Of a stretch of 64,000 nt of DNA, positions 41,073 through 49,900 are shown piece by piece. The notes beneath the pieces were generated by a model, which was not told the origin of the DNA, searched no databases, and saw nothing but the letters and a program-made list of their open reading frames with translations. This DNA is from an uncultured Bacteroidota bacterium (GTDB lineage Bacteria > Bacteroidota > Bacteroidia > Bacteroidales > UBA12481), in assembly GCA_903851365.1 (NCBI GenBank), contig CAINOB010000098.1, positions 62,001 through 126,000 of the forward strand, read 5' to 3'. The translations under genes and the position numbers were made by a program. Each line of letters begins with the position of its first letter. Position 1 is the first letter of the stretch.

Positions 41073-43154
41073 TTACACAAGCTCTTCCTGTTTGCTGATC
41101 AGATATTCATAAAATCCGGATTGAGCGCTGAAAGGCATTTTATCGGATTGTTTGCGGTATGGGTTGGTCAAGCCGTTGTCGAGAATGCGTGATTTAACAT
41201 TGTCTCTCCATTGAATATCAAAAAAATCATGCAGCTCTTTTTTCAACTCGGGATCTATGATAGGACACGTAACCTCCATCCTGTGATCGAGATTTCGTCG
41301 CATCAGGTCAGCAGAACTGATGTAACACAGCTCTTCTCCCTTGTTTCCAAACATATAGAGACGCGAATGTTCCAAATAGCGATCAATAATTCCAATTGAT
41401 TCAATATTCCTGGTCTCAGGTTTACCGGTATCTGTTACCAGGCAAAACATACCCCTGACATTGAGGCGTACCTCAACACCTGCACGACTCGCGGCATACA
41501 ATGCTTTTATAATATCCTGGTCCACCAGATTATTCAGCTTGAAATGGATATATGCCTTATGGCCTTCATTTGCCCAGCGTATCTCCTTTTTAATGAGCTG
41601 CGTAATCGTTTTTCGCATTTTAAACGGAGATAAGAGAAGGTGCTTATATACGCCGATTTCAAAATTCTGATTGATAAAATTAAAAACCTGATCCACTTCT
41701 TTGGTAATTTCCGGGTGAGCGGTCATCAGTGTCACATCACTAAAAACTTTTGAGGAATCTTCATTGAAATTGCCGGTTCCGATAGCTGCATATTTTACAT
41801 CCTTGTTTTTTTCACGCCGTGTAATCAAACAAAGCTTGGCGTGAACTTTTAATCCTGGAACACCGAAAACCACTCTGGCGCCTTCCTCATGGAGGAGTGA
41901 TGAATAATCAATATTTGATTTCTCGTTGAACCTCGCCTGCAACTCAATCACTGCAGTCACCTTTTTACCATTTCGAATAGCGTTAATGAGGGCATTAATG
42001 ACATTTGAATCTTTGGCTAACCGGTAAAGAGTGATTTTAATCGATTTTACTTTGGAATCGATTGAGGCTTCCCGGAGAAGATCAATGAAATTATTAAAGG
42101 AATGGTATGGAAAATGTATCAGCAGGTCCTTTTCTCTAATAATGGGAAATAATCGGGCAAAGGCTTTTATCCTGGGATGAGGTAGTGCGGGCATTGGAGC
42201 ATACACCAATTGTGAGGAGCCCAGGTTTGGAAGGCTGATCAAATCTTTCAGATTATGGTAGCGGCTCCCGGGAATAAAAGCATCATAATTACGAAGGCGT
42301 ATCCCCTTTTTCAAAAAGTTTATAAAAAAGTCAGGCATTTTTGAATCATAAACAAATCTGACTGGCTGACCTTCCTCCCGCCTTTTTAAACCACGGGAAA
42401 TTTTTTTCAAATAGCTTTCACTGAGATCATCATCGATATCAAGATCAGCATCTTTTGTAAGCTTGATGGTGTACCCCTGAACCGAATCAAAATCAAAAGG
42501 ATAAAATAAGCTGTCGAGGCCTAACCGGATTACATCATCCAAAAACATCAGATATTTTTTCCTGCCTATCTGAGGAAGAATAAGAAAACGGGATAAAGTA
42601 TCTGTTGGAATCCGGGTCAGTGCATAACGATTATTTTTCGGATCCTGGCTCTGCAGAATAACGACCATATAAAGGGCATCATCCTCCAGATCAGGGAAAC
42701 TGGCAGTTGGATCTAACATGATTGGCATCAAGCCCGGTCGAACCTTCTGAACAAAATATTTATGGGCGAATTCATATTGCTTTATTGACAAATGATTCTC
42801 ATCCACAAAAAAGATGTTCTCCTTTTCAAGCTCACTCACTAACAGGTCCTGAACGCTTTCATATTCTAATCGTTGCTTTAAAACGATATCATTCAATTTC
42901 TTCAGCGTTTTCCGTGGGTCGGCACCCGTAATCTCACGAGTTGGGTCCGATTTCATTTCGCTGAGCCTTTTAAGGGTGGCAACTCTCACTCGAAAAAATT
43001 CATCGAGATTATTCGAATAAATGCCAAGGAAACGAAAGCGTTCGATCAGGGGAACTCTGGAATCCTGCGCCTCCTGAAGTACACGGTAGTTAAATGCCAG
43101 CCAGGATATTTCCATTGGCCGGTAAGTTTGCTTATTTAAAGGGAGTAAACTCAT
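41073..43154 (-). CDS. ppk1: Polyphosphate kinase 1 (PPK1)
   Basis: 693 residues, full-length for PPK1. The N-domain shows ISWLAFNYRVLQEAQD and FFRVRVATLKRLS. The C-terminal PLD-like catalytic halves include ELQARFNEKSNID, LKVHAKLCLI (the autophosphorylated His in E. coli PPK lies in this HAK segment) and RYLEHSRLYMF (second conserved His). It makes long-chain polyphosphate reversibly from ATP. On the minus strand it follows sixA (24 bases) and pfk, probably one transcript; ppk2 is convergent. Confidence 0.95.
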   Translation of the reverse strand: MSLLPLNKQTYRPMEISWLAFNYRVLQEAQDSRVPLIERFRFLGIYSNNLDEFFRVRVATLKRLSEMKSDPTREITGADPRKTLKKLNDIVLKQRLEYESVQDLLVSELEKENIFFVDENHLSIKQYEFAHKYFVQKVRPGLMPIMLDPTASFPDLEDDALYMVVILQSQDPKNNRYALTRIPTDTLSRFLILPQIGRKKYLMFLDDVIRLGLDSLFYPFDFDSVQGYTIKLTKDADLDIDDDLSESYLKKISRGLKRREEGQPVRFVYDSKMPDFFINFLKKGIRLRNYDAFIPGSRYHNLKDLISLPNLGSSQLVYAPMPALPHPRIKAFARLFPIIREKDLLIHFPYHSFNNFIDLLREASIDSKVKSIKITLYRLAKDSNVINALINAIRNGKKVTAVIELQARFNEKSNIDYSSLLHEEGARVVFGVPGLKVHAKLCLITRREKNKDVKYAAIGTGNFNEDSSKVFSDVTLMTAHPEITKEVDQVFNFINQNFEIGVYKHLLLSPFKMRKTITQLIKKEIRWANEGHKAYIHFKLNNLVDQDIIKALYAASRAGVEVRLNVRGMFCLVTDTGKPETRNIESIGIIDRYLEHSRLYMFGNKGEELCYISSADLMRRNLDHRMEVTCPIIDPELKKELHDFFDIQWRDNVKSRILDNGLTNPYRKQSDKMPFSAQSGFYEYLISKQEELV

Positions 43155-43178
43155 ATAACAAAAAGGTTATAACCCATT

Positions 43179-43673
43179 TTATCTCAACTCACTGGGGACA
43201 AACAATTTTCGTAAAGTTCCTTTTTTTTCTGTGAGCTCGCTCCACCTTTCAATCTCAAAATCGAGAACTAATGTTGCCAGTGTCGGAAAGCTTTCCAGAA
43301 TCACACCCGACAAATACTCAATTAAAATTAGCAACGAAGGATTATGGCCAACCACCATTACAACTTTTTCATTTGAACAGATGGTATCCATGAAACCAAA
43401 CAATTCATTGGAGAAATTACCATAAAGCGAGTCCCTGGTAATAACAACCGACTTTGAAATATCGAGACATCCGGCAAGATGCCGTGCTGTTTCCACCGAA
43501 CGAACAGCCGGGCTCGACAAAATCAATCCTGGGATAAGATTCTTTTTCGATAACTCCCTACCGATTATTTTAATGTCTTTCAAACCACGTGATGACAATC
43601 CACGCAACATGTCAGATTGGCTTTCCATTGCCTCAGCGGCCTTACCATGACGAGTAATAATCAGTGTTCTCAT
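43179..43673 (-). CDS. sixA: SixA-like histidine phosphatase
   Basis: 164 residues of the phosphoglycerate-mutase-like superfamily. The catalytic RHG is in LIITRHGKAAEA, with LSSPAVRSVETARHLAG and the second His in MVVGHNPSL. The short length and lack of further domains match SixA, a phosphohistidine phosphatase for HPt domains or PTS proteins. It is 3 bases after the phosphofructokinase gene and 24 before ppk1, whose product also uses phosphohistidine. Whether PPK1 is a target is unknown. Confidence 0.88.
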   Translation of the reverse strand: MRTLIITRHGKAAEAMESQSDMLRGLSSRGLKDIKIIGRELSKKNLIPGLILSSPAVRSVETARHLAGCLDISKSVVITRDSLYGNFSNELFGFMDTICSNEKVVMVVGHNPSLLILIEYLSGVILESFPTLATLVLDFEIERWSELTEKKGTLRKLFVPSELR

Positions 43674-43676
43674 ATC

Positions 43677-44699
43677 TTAATCTCCGAATGATGTTCCGAT
43701 AAATCTTGCATGATTGATAAGTAGGGCATCAGGATCCACGAGCTTTGTCTGGGTGCCTGCCTCTGATAGTGAAATTGTGGCGAGCTCGTTACCCTGAATA
43801 GCCACCATCGATCCGAAATTGTGCTCTGAAATCAACTGTGCAGCATAGGCGCCAAACCGGGTAGCCAGGATTCGGTCATAAGGACTAGGCGTTCCGCCCC
43901 TCTGGACATATCCGAGGATAGTTTCACGGGTTTCGAATCCGGTACCCTCCTTAATGATATCAGCAATATGCGTGGCCGCCGTTTTTTTTGGATCATGCCT
44001 GATACCTTCAGCAACGACAACAATTGAATAAGGTTTTTTATGGGCATATCTCGATTTAATACAATCAATAACTTTCTCTTCAGAATAAGGGATTTCTGGT
44101 ATCAGGATAATATCTCCACCTCCGGCTAATCCGGCATAAAGGGTTAACCAACCTGTATTATGACCCATAACCTCAATCACCATTATTCTGCGATGTGAGT
44201 TTGCCGTAGAATGCAGCCTGTCGATGGCATCGGTTGCGCTCTGCAAAGCTGAATCAAATCCGAAGGTCATATCTGTACCCCAAACATCATTGTCGATAGT
44301 TTTAGGGATACCCACAATATTCAGTCCCTCCTGGCTTAATAAATTGGCTGTTTTCATGGTACCGTTACCACCGATACAAACGAGACAATCCAAACCAAGA
44401 TTTCTGTAATTATCCTTGATTCGATCGGGTTTTGTGAAAACGCCATTACCTCCGTTCTTTTCCTCTTTCTTAAAAGGTTTTTCACGCGAAGTTCCAAGAA
44501 TTGTTCCCCCATGGGTTAGAATTCCCGACAGTTGATTCTCGGTAAGTTCCTGATAATCATTATCTATAAGTCCAGAGAACCCATATGAGAACCCAAACAC
44601 CCGCATCCCATACTCCAGCATGGCAGTCTTACCCACTCCCCTGATTGCTGCATTCAAACCGGGACAGTCGCCGCCGGCAGTAAGAATTCCAATTTTCAT
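43677..44699 (-). CDS. pfkA: 6-phosphofructokinase, mixed-type active site
   Basis: 340 residues from ATG 44699 (MKIGILTAGGDCPGLN); in-frame ATGs at 44708 and 44720 are possible. The active site reads GGNGTMKTA, with Gly where ATP-dependent enzymes have it, while GIPKTIDNDV has Lys where the pyrophosphate-dependent type has it (E. coli has Gly). That Gly/Lys pairing marks the group III or mixed-substrate PFKs. Other sites, VEVMGHNTGWL and VQRGGTPSPYDR, are intact. It phosphorylates fructose 6-phosphate in glycolysis. Placement beside polyphosphate genes is notable. A TAnnTTTG box lies at 44759-44766. Confidence 0.9.
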   Translation of the reverse strand: MKIGILTAGGDCPGLNAAIRGVGKTAMLEYGMRVFGFSYGFSGLIDNDYQELTENQLSGILTHGGTILGTSREKPFKKEEKNGGNGVFTKPDRIKDNYRNLGLDCLVCIGGNGTMKTANLLSQEGLNIVGIPKTIDNDVWGTDMTFGFDSALQSATDAIDRLHSTANSHRRIMVIEVMGHNTGWLTLYAGLAGGGDIILIPEIPYSEEKVIDCIKSRYAHKKPYSIVVVAEGIRHDPKKTAATHIADIIKEGTGFETRETILGYVQRGGTPSPYDRILATRFGAYAAQLISEHNFGSMVAIQGNELATISLSEAGTQTKLVDPDALLINHARFIGTSFGD

Positions 44700-44758
44700 C
44701 CCACTCATTTGCATATACAAATATTTGAAGTTGAATCGAATAAACCTCGAGATTCACA

Positions 44759-44766
44759 CAAAGGTA
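44759..44766 (-). promoter_or_regulatory. Candidate -7 box of pfk-sixA-ppk1
   Basis: TACCTTTG on the minus strand matches TAnnTTTG and predicts a start near 44752, upstream of all candidate start codons of the kinase. Confidence 0.5.
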
Positions 44767-44799
44767 ACTATAACATAACGTTTGATTAACACTGGAGGG

Positions 44800-44834
44800 G
44801 TCACGCGTTACTCGTCACTCGTCATTAGTCTTCG
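44800..44834. repeat. Heptamer tandem repeat GTCACTC-type
   Basis: Five 7-base units GTCACGC, GTTACTC, GTCACTC, GTCATTA, GTCTTCG. The array covers the stop codon (44815-44817) and last codons of the TerC-family gene. Confidence 0.75.
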
Positions 44835-45744
44835 GAATTACCACCGACAGTAAAATGGATATTGCGAGTATCAATAACAGGACACCCAAAGAAATCCAGG
44901 TTGGAATTATATAATATCCTGATATGAGCATCTTTATCCCAACAAAAGCCAAAATCGCGGATATTCCGAATTTAAGGTATCGGAAGTAGTTGATGATGGC
45001 CGACAGGGCAAAGTAGAGCGACCTGAGTCCGAGAATTGCAAAAACGTTGGAAGTATAAACGATAAAGGGATCCTTTGATATGGCAAGTACGGCCGGGATT
45101 GAATCAACGGCAAAAACCACATCGGTAAACTCTATCATAATCAACGTAATAAACAAGGAAGTAACAAACAGTTTTCCATCGATCCGGACGAAAAAATGTC
45201 CGAAACGATGATCTGTGGTTACGGGAAACAGTCTTTTCACCAGCCGGATAACGGGGTTTTTATCAGGTTCAATTTTAGTTTCCTGGTCCATAGCCATCCG
45301 GATACCGGTGAAGATCAGGAAGGCTCCGAAAAGGTAAATGATCCAGTGAAATTTATTGATCAGTGCGACGCCGGTAATGATAAAGATTGCCCTGAGCACC
45401 ATCGCCCCAACGATCCCCCAGAAAAGTATTTTATGCTGATATCTGGGATTAACCTGAAAATAGGCGAATATTAAAATGAAGACAAACAGATTATCTATGC
45501 TGAGCGATTCTTCGATAAGGTAAGCAGCCAAAAATTCAAGCGCTTTCTGATGCCCCAGGTAACTCCAGACACCCAGATTAAATGCTATTGCCAGTGATAT
45601 CCAGAAAAGGCTCAGGAGCAATGCCTCCTTCATCTTGATCTCATGCGTTTTTCGATTGAAAACCACCAAATCAAGCAGAAGCATCAGAATGATAAAAACA
45701 ACAAATCCGGCCCAAAGCAGGGCATTCTCTGGAGTTGACTGCAT
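44815..45744 (-). CDS. TerC-family integral membrane protein
   Basis: 309 residues from ATG 45744; a longer frame reaches 45837 but would overlap the adaptor gene. About nine TM helices are seen. TerC hallmarks are EESLSIDNLFVFILIFAYF and EFTDVVFAVDSIPAVLAIS, with intramembrane acidic residues typical of the Alx/TerC manganese and tellurium-resistance exporters. It lies at the end of the minus-strand metal-efflux block, 40 bases after the RND adaptor gene. Manganese export is the best-supported role for the family. The final codons are encoded by a heptamer array. Confidence 0.9.
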   Translation of the reverse strand: MQSTPENALLWAGFVVFIILMLLLDLVVFNRKTHEIKMKEALLLSLFWISLAIAFNLGVWSYLGHQKALEFLAAYLIEESLSIDNLFVFILIFAYFQVNPRYQHKILFWGIVGAMVLRAIFIITGVALINKFHWIIYLFGAFLIFTGIRMAMDQETKIEPDKNPVIRLVKRLFPVTTDHRFGHFFVRIDGKLFVTSLFITLIMIEFTDVVFAVDSIPAVLAISKDPFIVYTSNVFAILGLRSLYFALSAIINYFRYLKFGISAILAFVGIKMLISGYYIIPTWISLGVLLLILAISILLSVVIPKTNDE

Positions 45745-45784
45745 TACACAAAGGTAGGCAATTGAAGTTATAGATTCCAATTCA

Positions 45785-46969
45785 TCAGCACGCCATTTCC
45801 CCGGCGTTCTTCTTGGCTGATAAAAGATTATATGCACCTTTTACCACAATTTTTGCTGCAGAAATATTGAAATCCCCGGTAACCTCAATACCGGTAAATC
45901 CATCACCGGTTATACCTTTCTTCACCTCAACCATTTTATATTCGGTAAAAGGCTTGCCATCCTCCTGCTTTTCGCGCTGATAAACAAATACATAGTCCTT
46001 ATCATCAAAACTCACCACAGCTTCGGAAGGAACAGCCATTACCTCGACAACGGATTCCTGAATCAGTGCATTTACATACATCCCGGGTAAAACGTTTTTG
46101 CAGGAGGTGTGCACCGTTGCATAAACCCTGAATGTGCGGTCATTGTTAACCGATTTGGCTGTCTGGCTGATAACTGCATCGTGCTCTTCAGTTTCATTGT
46201 TAATGGTAAACTTAATATTTTGGCCCAAAGCCACCTTATCGGCATCTTTTTCGAAAAGCGACAGTTCGAGCAGCATGTTATCGCTGTTTACAATCTCAAA
46301 CAGGACATCGGTTGGAGATACGTATTTACCGATATTGACATTAACAGATTTCAAAAACCCTTTAATCGGCGAAACCAGATTCACCGAGTTGGAGATATTT
46401 TCTTCCGTGAGATGCGCGGGGTTAATTCCGATCAAAACGAGTTTCTGCTCCAGCGATTTTATCAAAGCTTTAAGATTCTTGTACTCAACCGTTACCTGTT
46501 GCACATTCATTTCGGAATACACTTCATCCTTAAAAAGGGAAGTATGCCTCTTATATTCACCCTCGGCAAATACCATCTTATTTTTGGCTTCCAGATAATT
46601 TTGCTGAATGTCAACGAAGTCCTGATTTTCAATGACTGCAAGTGTTTGCCCCTTGTTTACAGTGTTACCCGGATAAAGGCTGGTGCTTTTAATAAACCCG
46701 CCCAGCGGCATGCAAACGGTTGCCTCATTTTGAGGAGCAACCGTTACCACCCCACTCGCTTTCAATACATTTCCTAACGAACGCATCTCCGTTGTACCCA
46801 GCTCAACTTTTGCGAGTTTTATCTGATCGGCACGCAATTCAACGATATCATCGGGAAGCACTTCGGCATTTGCTGGCTCGGCAGCCGGCTTGCTTTTTTC
46901 CTTGCAGGCGGTAAATGGAAGTGCCAGACAAATAATGAATATTGATAGTATACGACTTACTTGTTTCAT
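45785..46969 (-). CDS. CusB/CzcB-like RND periplasmic adaptor lipoprotein
   Basis: 394 residues with lipobox LPFTAC (Cys22). The membrane-fusion layout is clear: barrel-sandwich halves around GGFIKSTSLYPGNTVNKGQTLAVIENQDF and VNLVSPIKGFLKSVNVNIGKYV, a helical hairpin between them (about 120-190), and a beta-barrel plus membrane-proximal domain (VLPGMYVNALIQ). It joins the inner-membrane pump to the outer-membrane channel for heavy-metal export. The pump gene is 12 bases upstream. Metal specificity (copper, zinc, cobalt) is not decided by sequence alone. Confidence 0.92.
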   Translation of the reverse strand: MKQVSRILSIFIICLALPFTACKEKSKPAAEPANAEVLPDDIVELRADQIKLAKVELGTTEMRSLGNVLKASGVVTVAPQNEATVCMPLGGFIKSTSLYPGNTVNKGQTLAVIENQDFVDIQQNYLEAKNKMVFAEGEYKRHTSLFKDEVYSEMNVQQVTVEYKNLKALIKSLEQKLVLIGINPAHLTEENISNSVNLVSPIKGFLKSVNVNIGKYVSPTDVLFEIVNSDNMLLELSLFEKDADKVALGQNIKFTINNETEEHDAVISQTAKSVNNDRTFRVYATVHTSCKNVLPGMYVNALIQESVVEVMAVPSEAVVSFDDKDYVFVYQREKQEDGKPFTEYKMVEVKKGITGDGFTGIEVTGDFNISAAKIVVKGAYNLLSAKKNAGEMAC

Positions 46970-46981
46970 GATTGAAATCCT

Positions 46982-49900
46982 TTAGAATATTTTACCAGTA
47001 ATATTTTCGATTGAGATATTTGTTTGCCTGAAGTTGAGCAGTGCATCGAGGTAGTTTTGCCTTATGGCCAGGGCCCGGCTCAGTGTAAGCACAAAATCCA
47101 AATAGTCGAGGCCACCTGATTTATAGCTTTTTGTAGCTTGGTCGATAATAAGGTTAGCCTCCGGAACCGCCTGTTTTTCATAATAATCCACGGTCGAGGA
47201 GTACTTTTTATATTCCTCGAGCAAGGATTGATAGTTCCCTGTGAGAGTCCGGGTAAAGTTTTCGGCATCGGTTCTCGCTTTCATTTCGCTGATTTCCGCA
47301 GCCCTGGCTTTTGCCGCATAGGGTTTAAACCACAAGGGGACCGAGATACCAGCCTGCACTCCGTTAAACCGGAAGTCTTTGCCAAAATCGCGCGACACAC
47401 CGTTAACTTCCTGTGTTCCCAGAATGGTCTGACTGAAATAACCCACACTCATTTCAGGAAGCAACTGGCTACGCTCCAGTTTTTTTCCAAGGGTAGCGAC
47501 ATCAACCTGCTGCTGAATAAATCCCAGCGAAGGATTCTGCCCGACATTTTCCTTATCATTCAGAAATGAAATCCCAGTCTGGTAGAGGAGAGAATCGGCA
47601 GGCGCAAGCGCGGTTTTACAATTTAGAAGCAGCATCAGGTTCCGATTACAAACAACTATATCAGACCGCACCTGAAACAACTGATTCTTTGTTTCAAGAC
47701 TTTGAGAACGGGCAGTAATCATTTCGAGCCGGTTGGATTCACCGACCTTAGTTTTTAATTCCGCTGCCCGAGCAACGCCCGAGAACAGACTATCCTGATA
47801 AATCAGCAATTTCTGTTTGGCCAGCAGGTATACAAATTGCCAGTACACCTGTTTCACCTGTGTCGCAATTTCAAGCTGCGAAACCTTGTATTGCCATTCG
47901 CTGCTCTTTATGCCTGCACCCGCTAGCTTATTTTGATTGACATAAACAGTGGGGAAGGCAAAGGATTGAGTAACATTAAGACTATTGTCACGGGCAAATG
48001 AATTAAACTGCCCGTACTGGCCCTCGAAAACAGTTTTTGGCAGATCGACAGCCGCACCTTTGAGCGCCTTCTGAACCTCCACTGAGTAGGATGCCGATTT
48101 TACAGTCAGATTGCTGTCTATTGCATTCTGTATGGCGTCATGAAGGTTGATCTTCCGGATCTGTTGGCCGCTCACCGGGCTGAACATAGTGAATGCACCA
48201 AGGAGCGCTAAAATCGCTATTACATTTTTCAGGGATTTTTTCGATTTTCTTCGTTGGGATCTTCCTGTGGAAAACAGAACATAAAAAACCGGAAGGATAA
48301 CCAGTGTTAACAGTGTGGCCGTAATTAATCCGCCGATCACTACCGTAGCCAGCGGTTTCTGAACCTCAGCACCGGCTGAAGTCGACAAGGCCATCGGCAG
48401 AAAACCAAGCGATGCAACGGCGGCGGTCATGATAACCGGCCGCAGCCTCGTTTGCAGGCCTTTGATCACTCGTTCCCCGATATCTGTCATTCCTTCCTTT
48501 TCGAGCCGGTTGAACTCCGCAATCAATACAATACCATTGAGGACGGCAACCCCGAATAAGGCAATAAATCCGACACCTGCCGAAATAGAGAAGTTCATTC
48601 CGCGAATCCAAAGGGCGAATACCCCGCCGATAGCCGACATAGGCACGGCAGTGAATATCAGCAATGATTGTTTCACGGAATTGAAGGTAAAAAACAGCAG
48701 AATGAATATTAAAAGCAGAGCAATCGGAACGGCAATGGACAATCTTTTTTGTGCTGCTTCAAGATTTTTAAACTGGCCTCCGTAAGTGACATAATAGCCA
48801 GTCGGCAGCTGCACTTTCTGATCTATCTGAGCAGTCACATCCTTAATAACACTTTTCACATCGCGGTTACGGACATTAAATCCAACCGTAATCCGGCGCC
48901 TGGTTTCCTCTCTGGAAACCTGTGCAGGTCCGGATTTGATTGAAATATCCGCCAATTGGTAAAACGGTATCTGTTGTCCGTCAGGCAAGGCAACTGTCAG
49001 ATTCCTCACATCATCGAGATTTTGGCGGAAGGGCTGATCCAGGCGTACCACCAGGCCGAACCTTTTTTCCTCATCATATACTACACCTGCCTGGCTTCCA
49101 GCAAATGCGGCACGCAATTCACGGTTGACATCTGCCACCGATAGTCCGTATTGTGCCAGCCTGTCTCGGTTATATTCAATCTGCACCTGTGCCAGTCCGG
49201 TTACCTTTTCAACATTGATATCCTTTACGCCGGGAATATCCTGAATAATCTTTTCCACTTCCGCAGCACGTTCAGCCAGTACATTCAGGTCATCACCAAA
49301 TATTTTTACAGCGATATCCTGTTTCGCTCCGGTCATCAGTTCATTAAATCGCATGGCAATAGGTTGTTGGAATTCAAATTTCACTCCGGCCAAAACAACC
49401 AGTTTCTCCTCCATTTTCGCAACAAGTTCTTCTCTTGATTTTGCCGAAACCCAATCTTTTTTGTCCTTAAGGGTGATTACATAATCGCCGGTTTCCATCG
49501 GGGTAGGATCAGTCGGAATTTCGCCGGAGCCAATCTTGCACACGGCATGCTTGATCTCCGGAAAATTCTCAAGTAATATTTTGTTGGCCTGAATTACTTT
49601 CTCAATGGTATTGGACAATGAACCTCCCTGAAGCGTCATCACCCCCGAAGCGAGGTCGCCCTCCTCGAGCTGGGGAATAAACTCTCCGCCAAGCCGGGTA
49701 AAAGTGATCAGGCTGAAAACGAATAATACTACGGAGGCAAATGAAACGATAAGCTTATGTTTCAGTGCAAAACTTATCAGGGGATTAAACGCTTTTCCCA
49801 CCCACTCCATCAGCTTATTCGATAAATTCGGTTTATGAGTAGTTTTTTTACTCAAAAATAGTGCAGATGCCATTGGGACCCAGGTTAGCGACAGAATCGC

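Noticed and set aside
46109-46777. 222-codon open frame on the plus strand
   Set aside because: Antisense to the well-supported RND adaptor gene; no domain or start signal.
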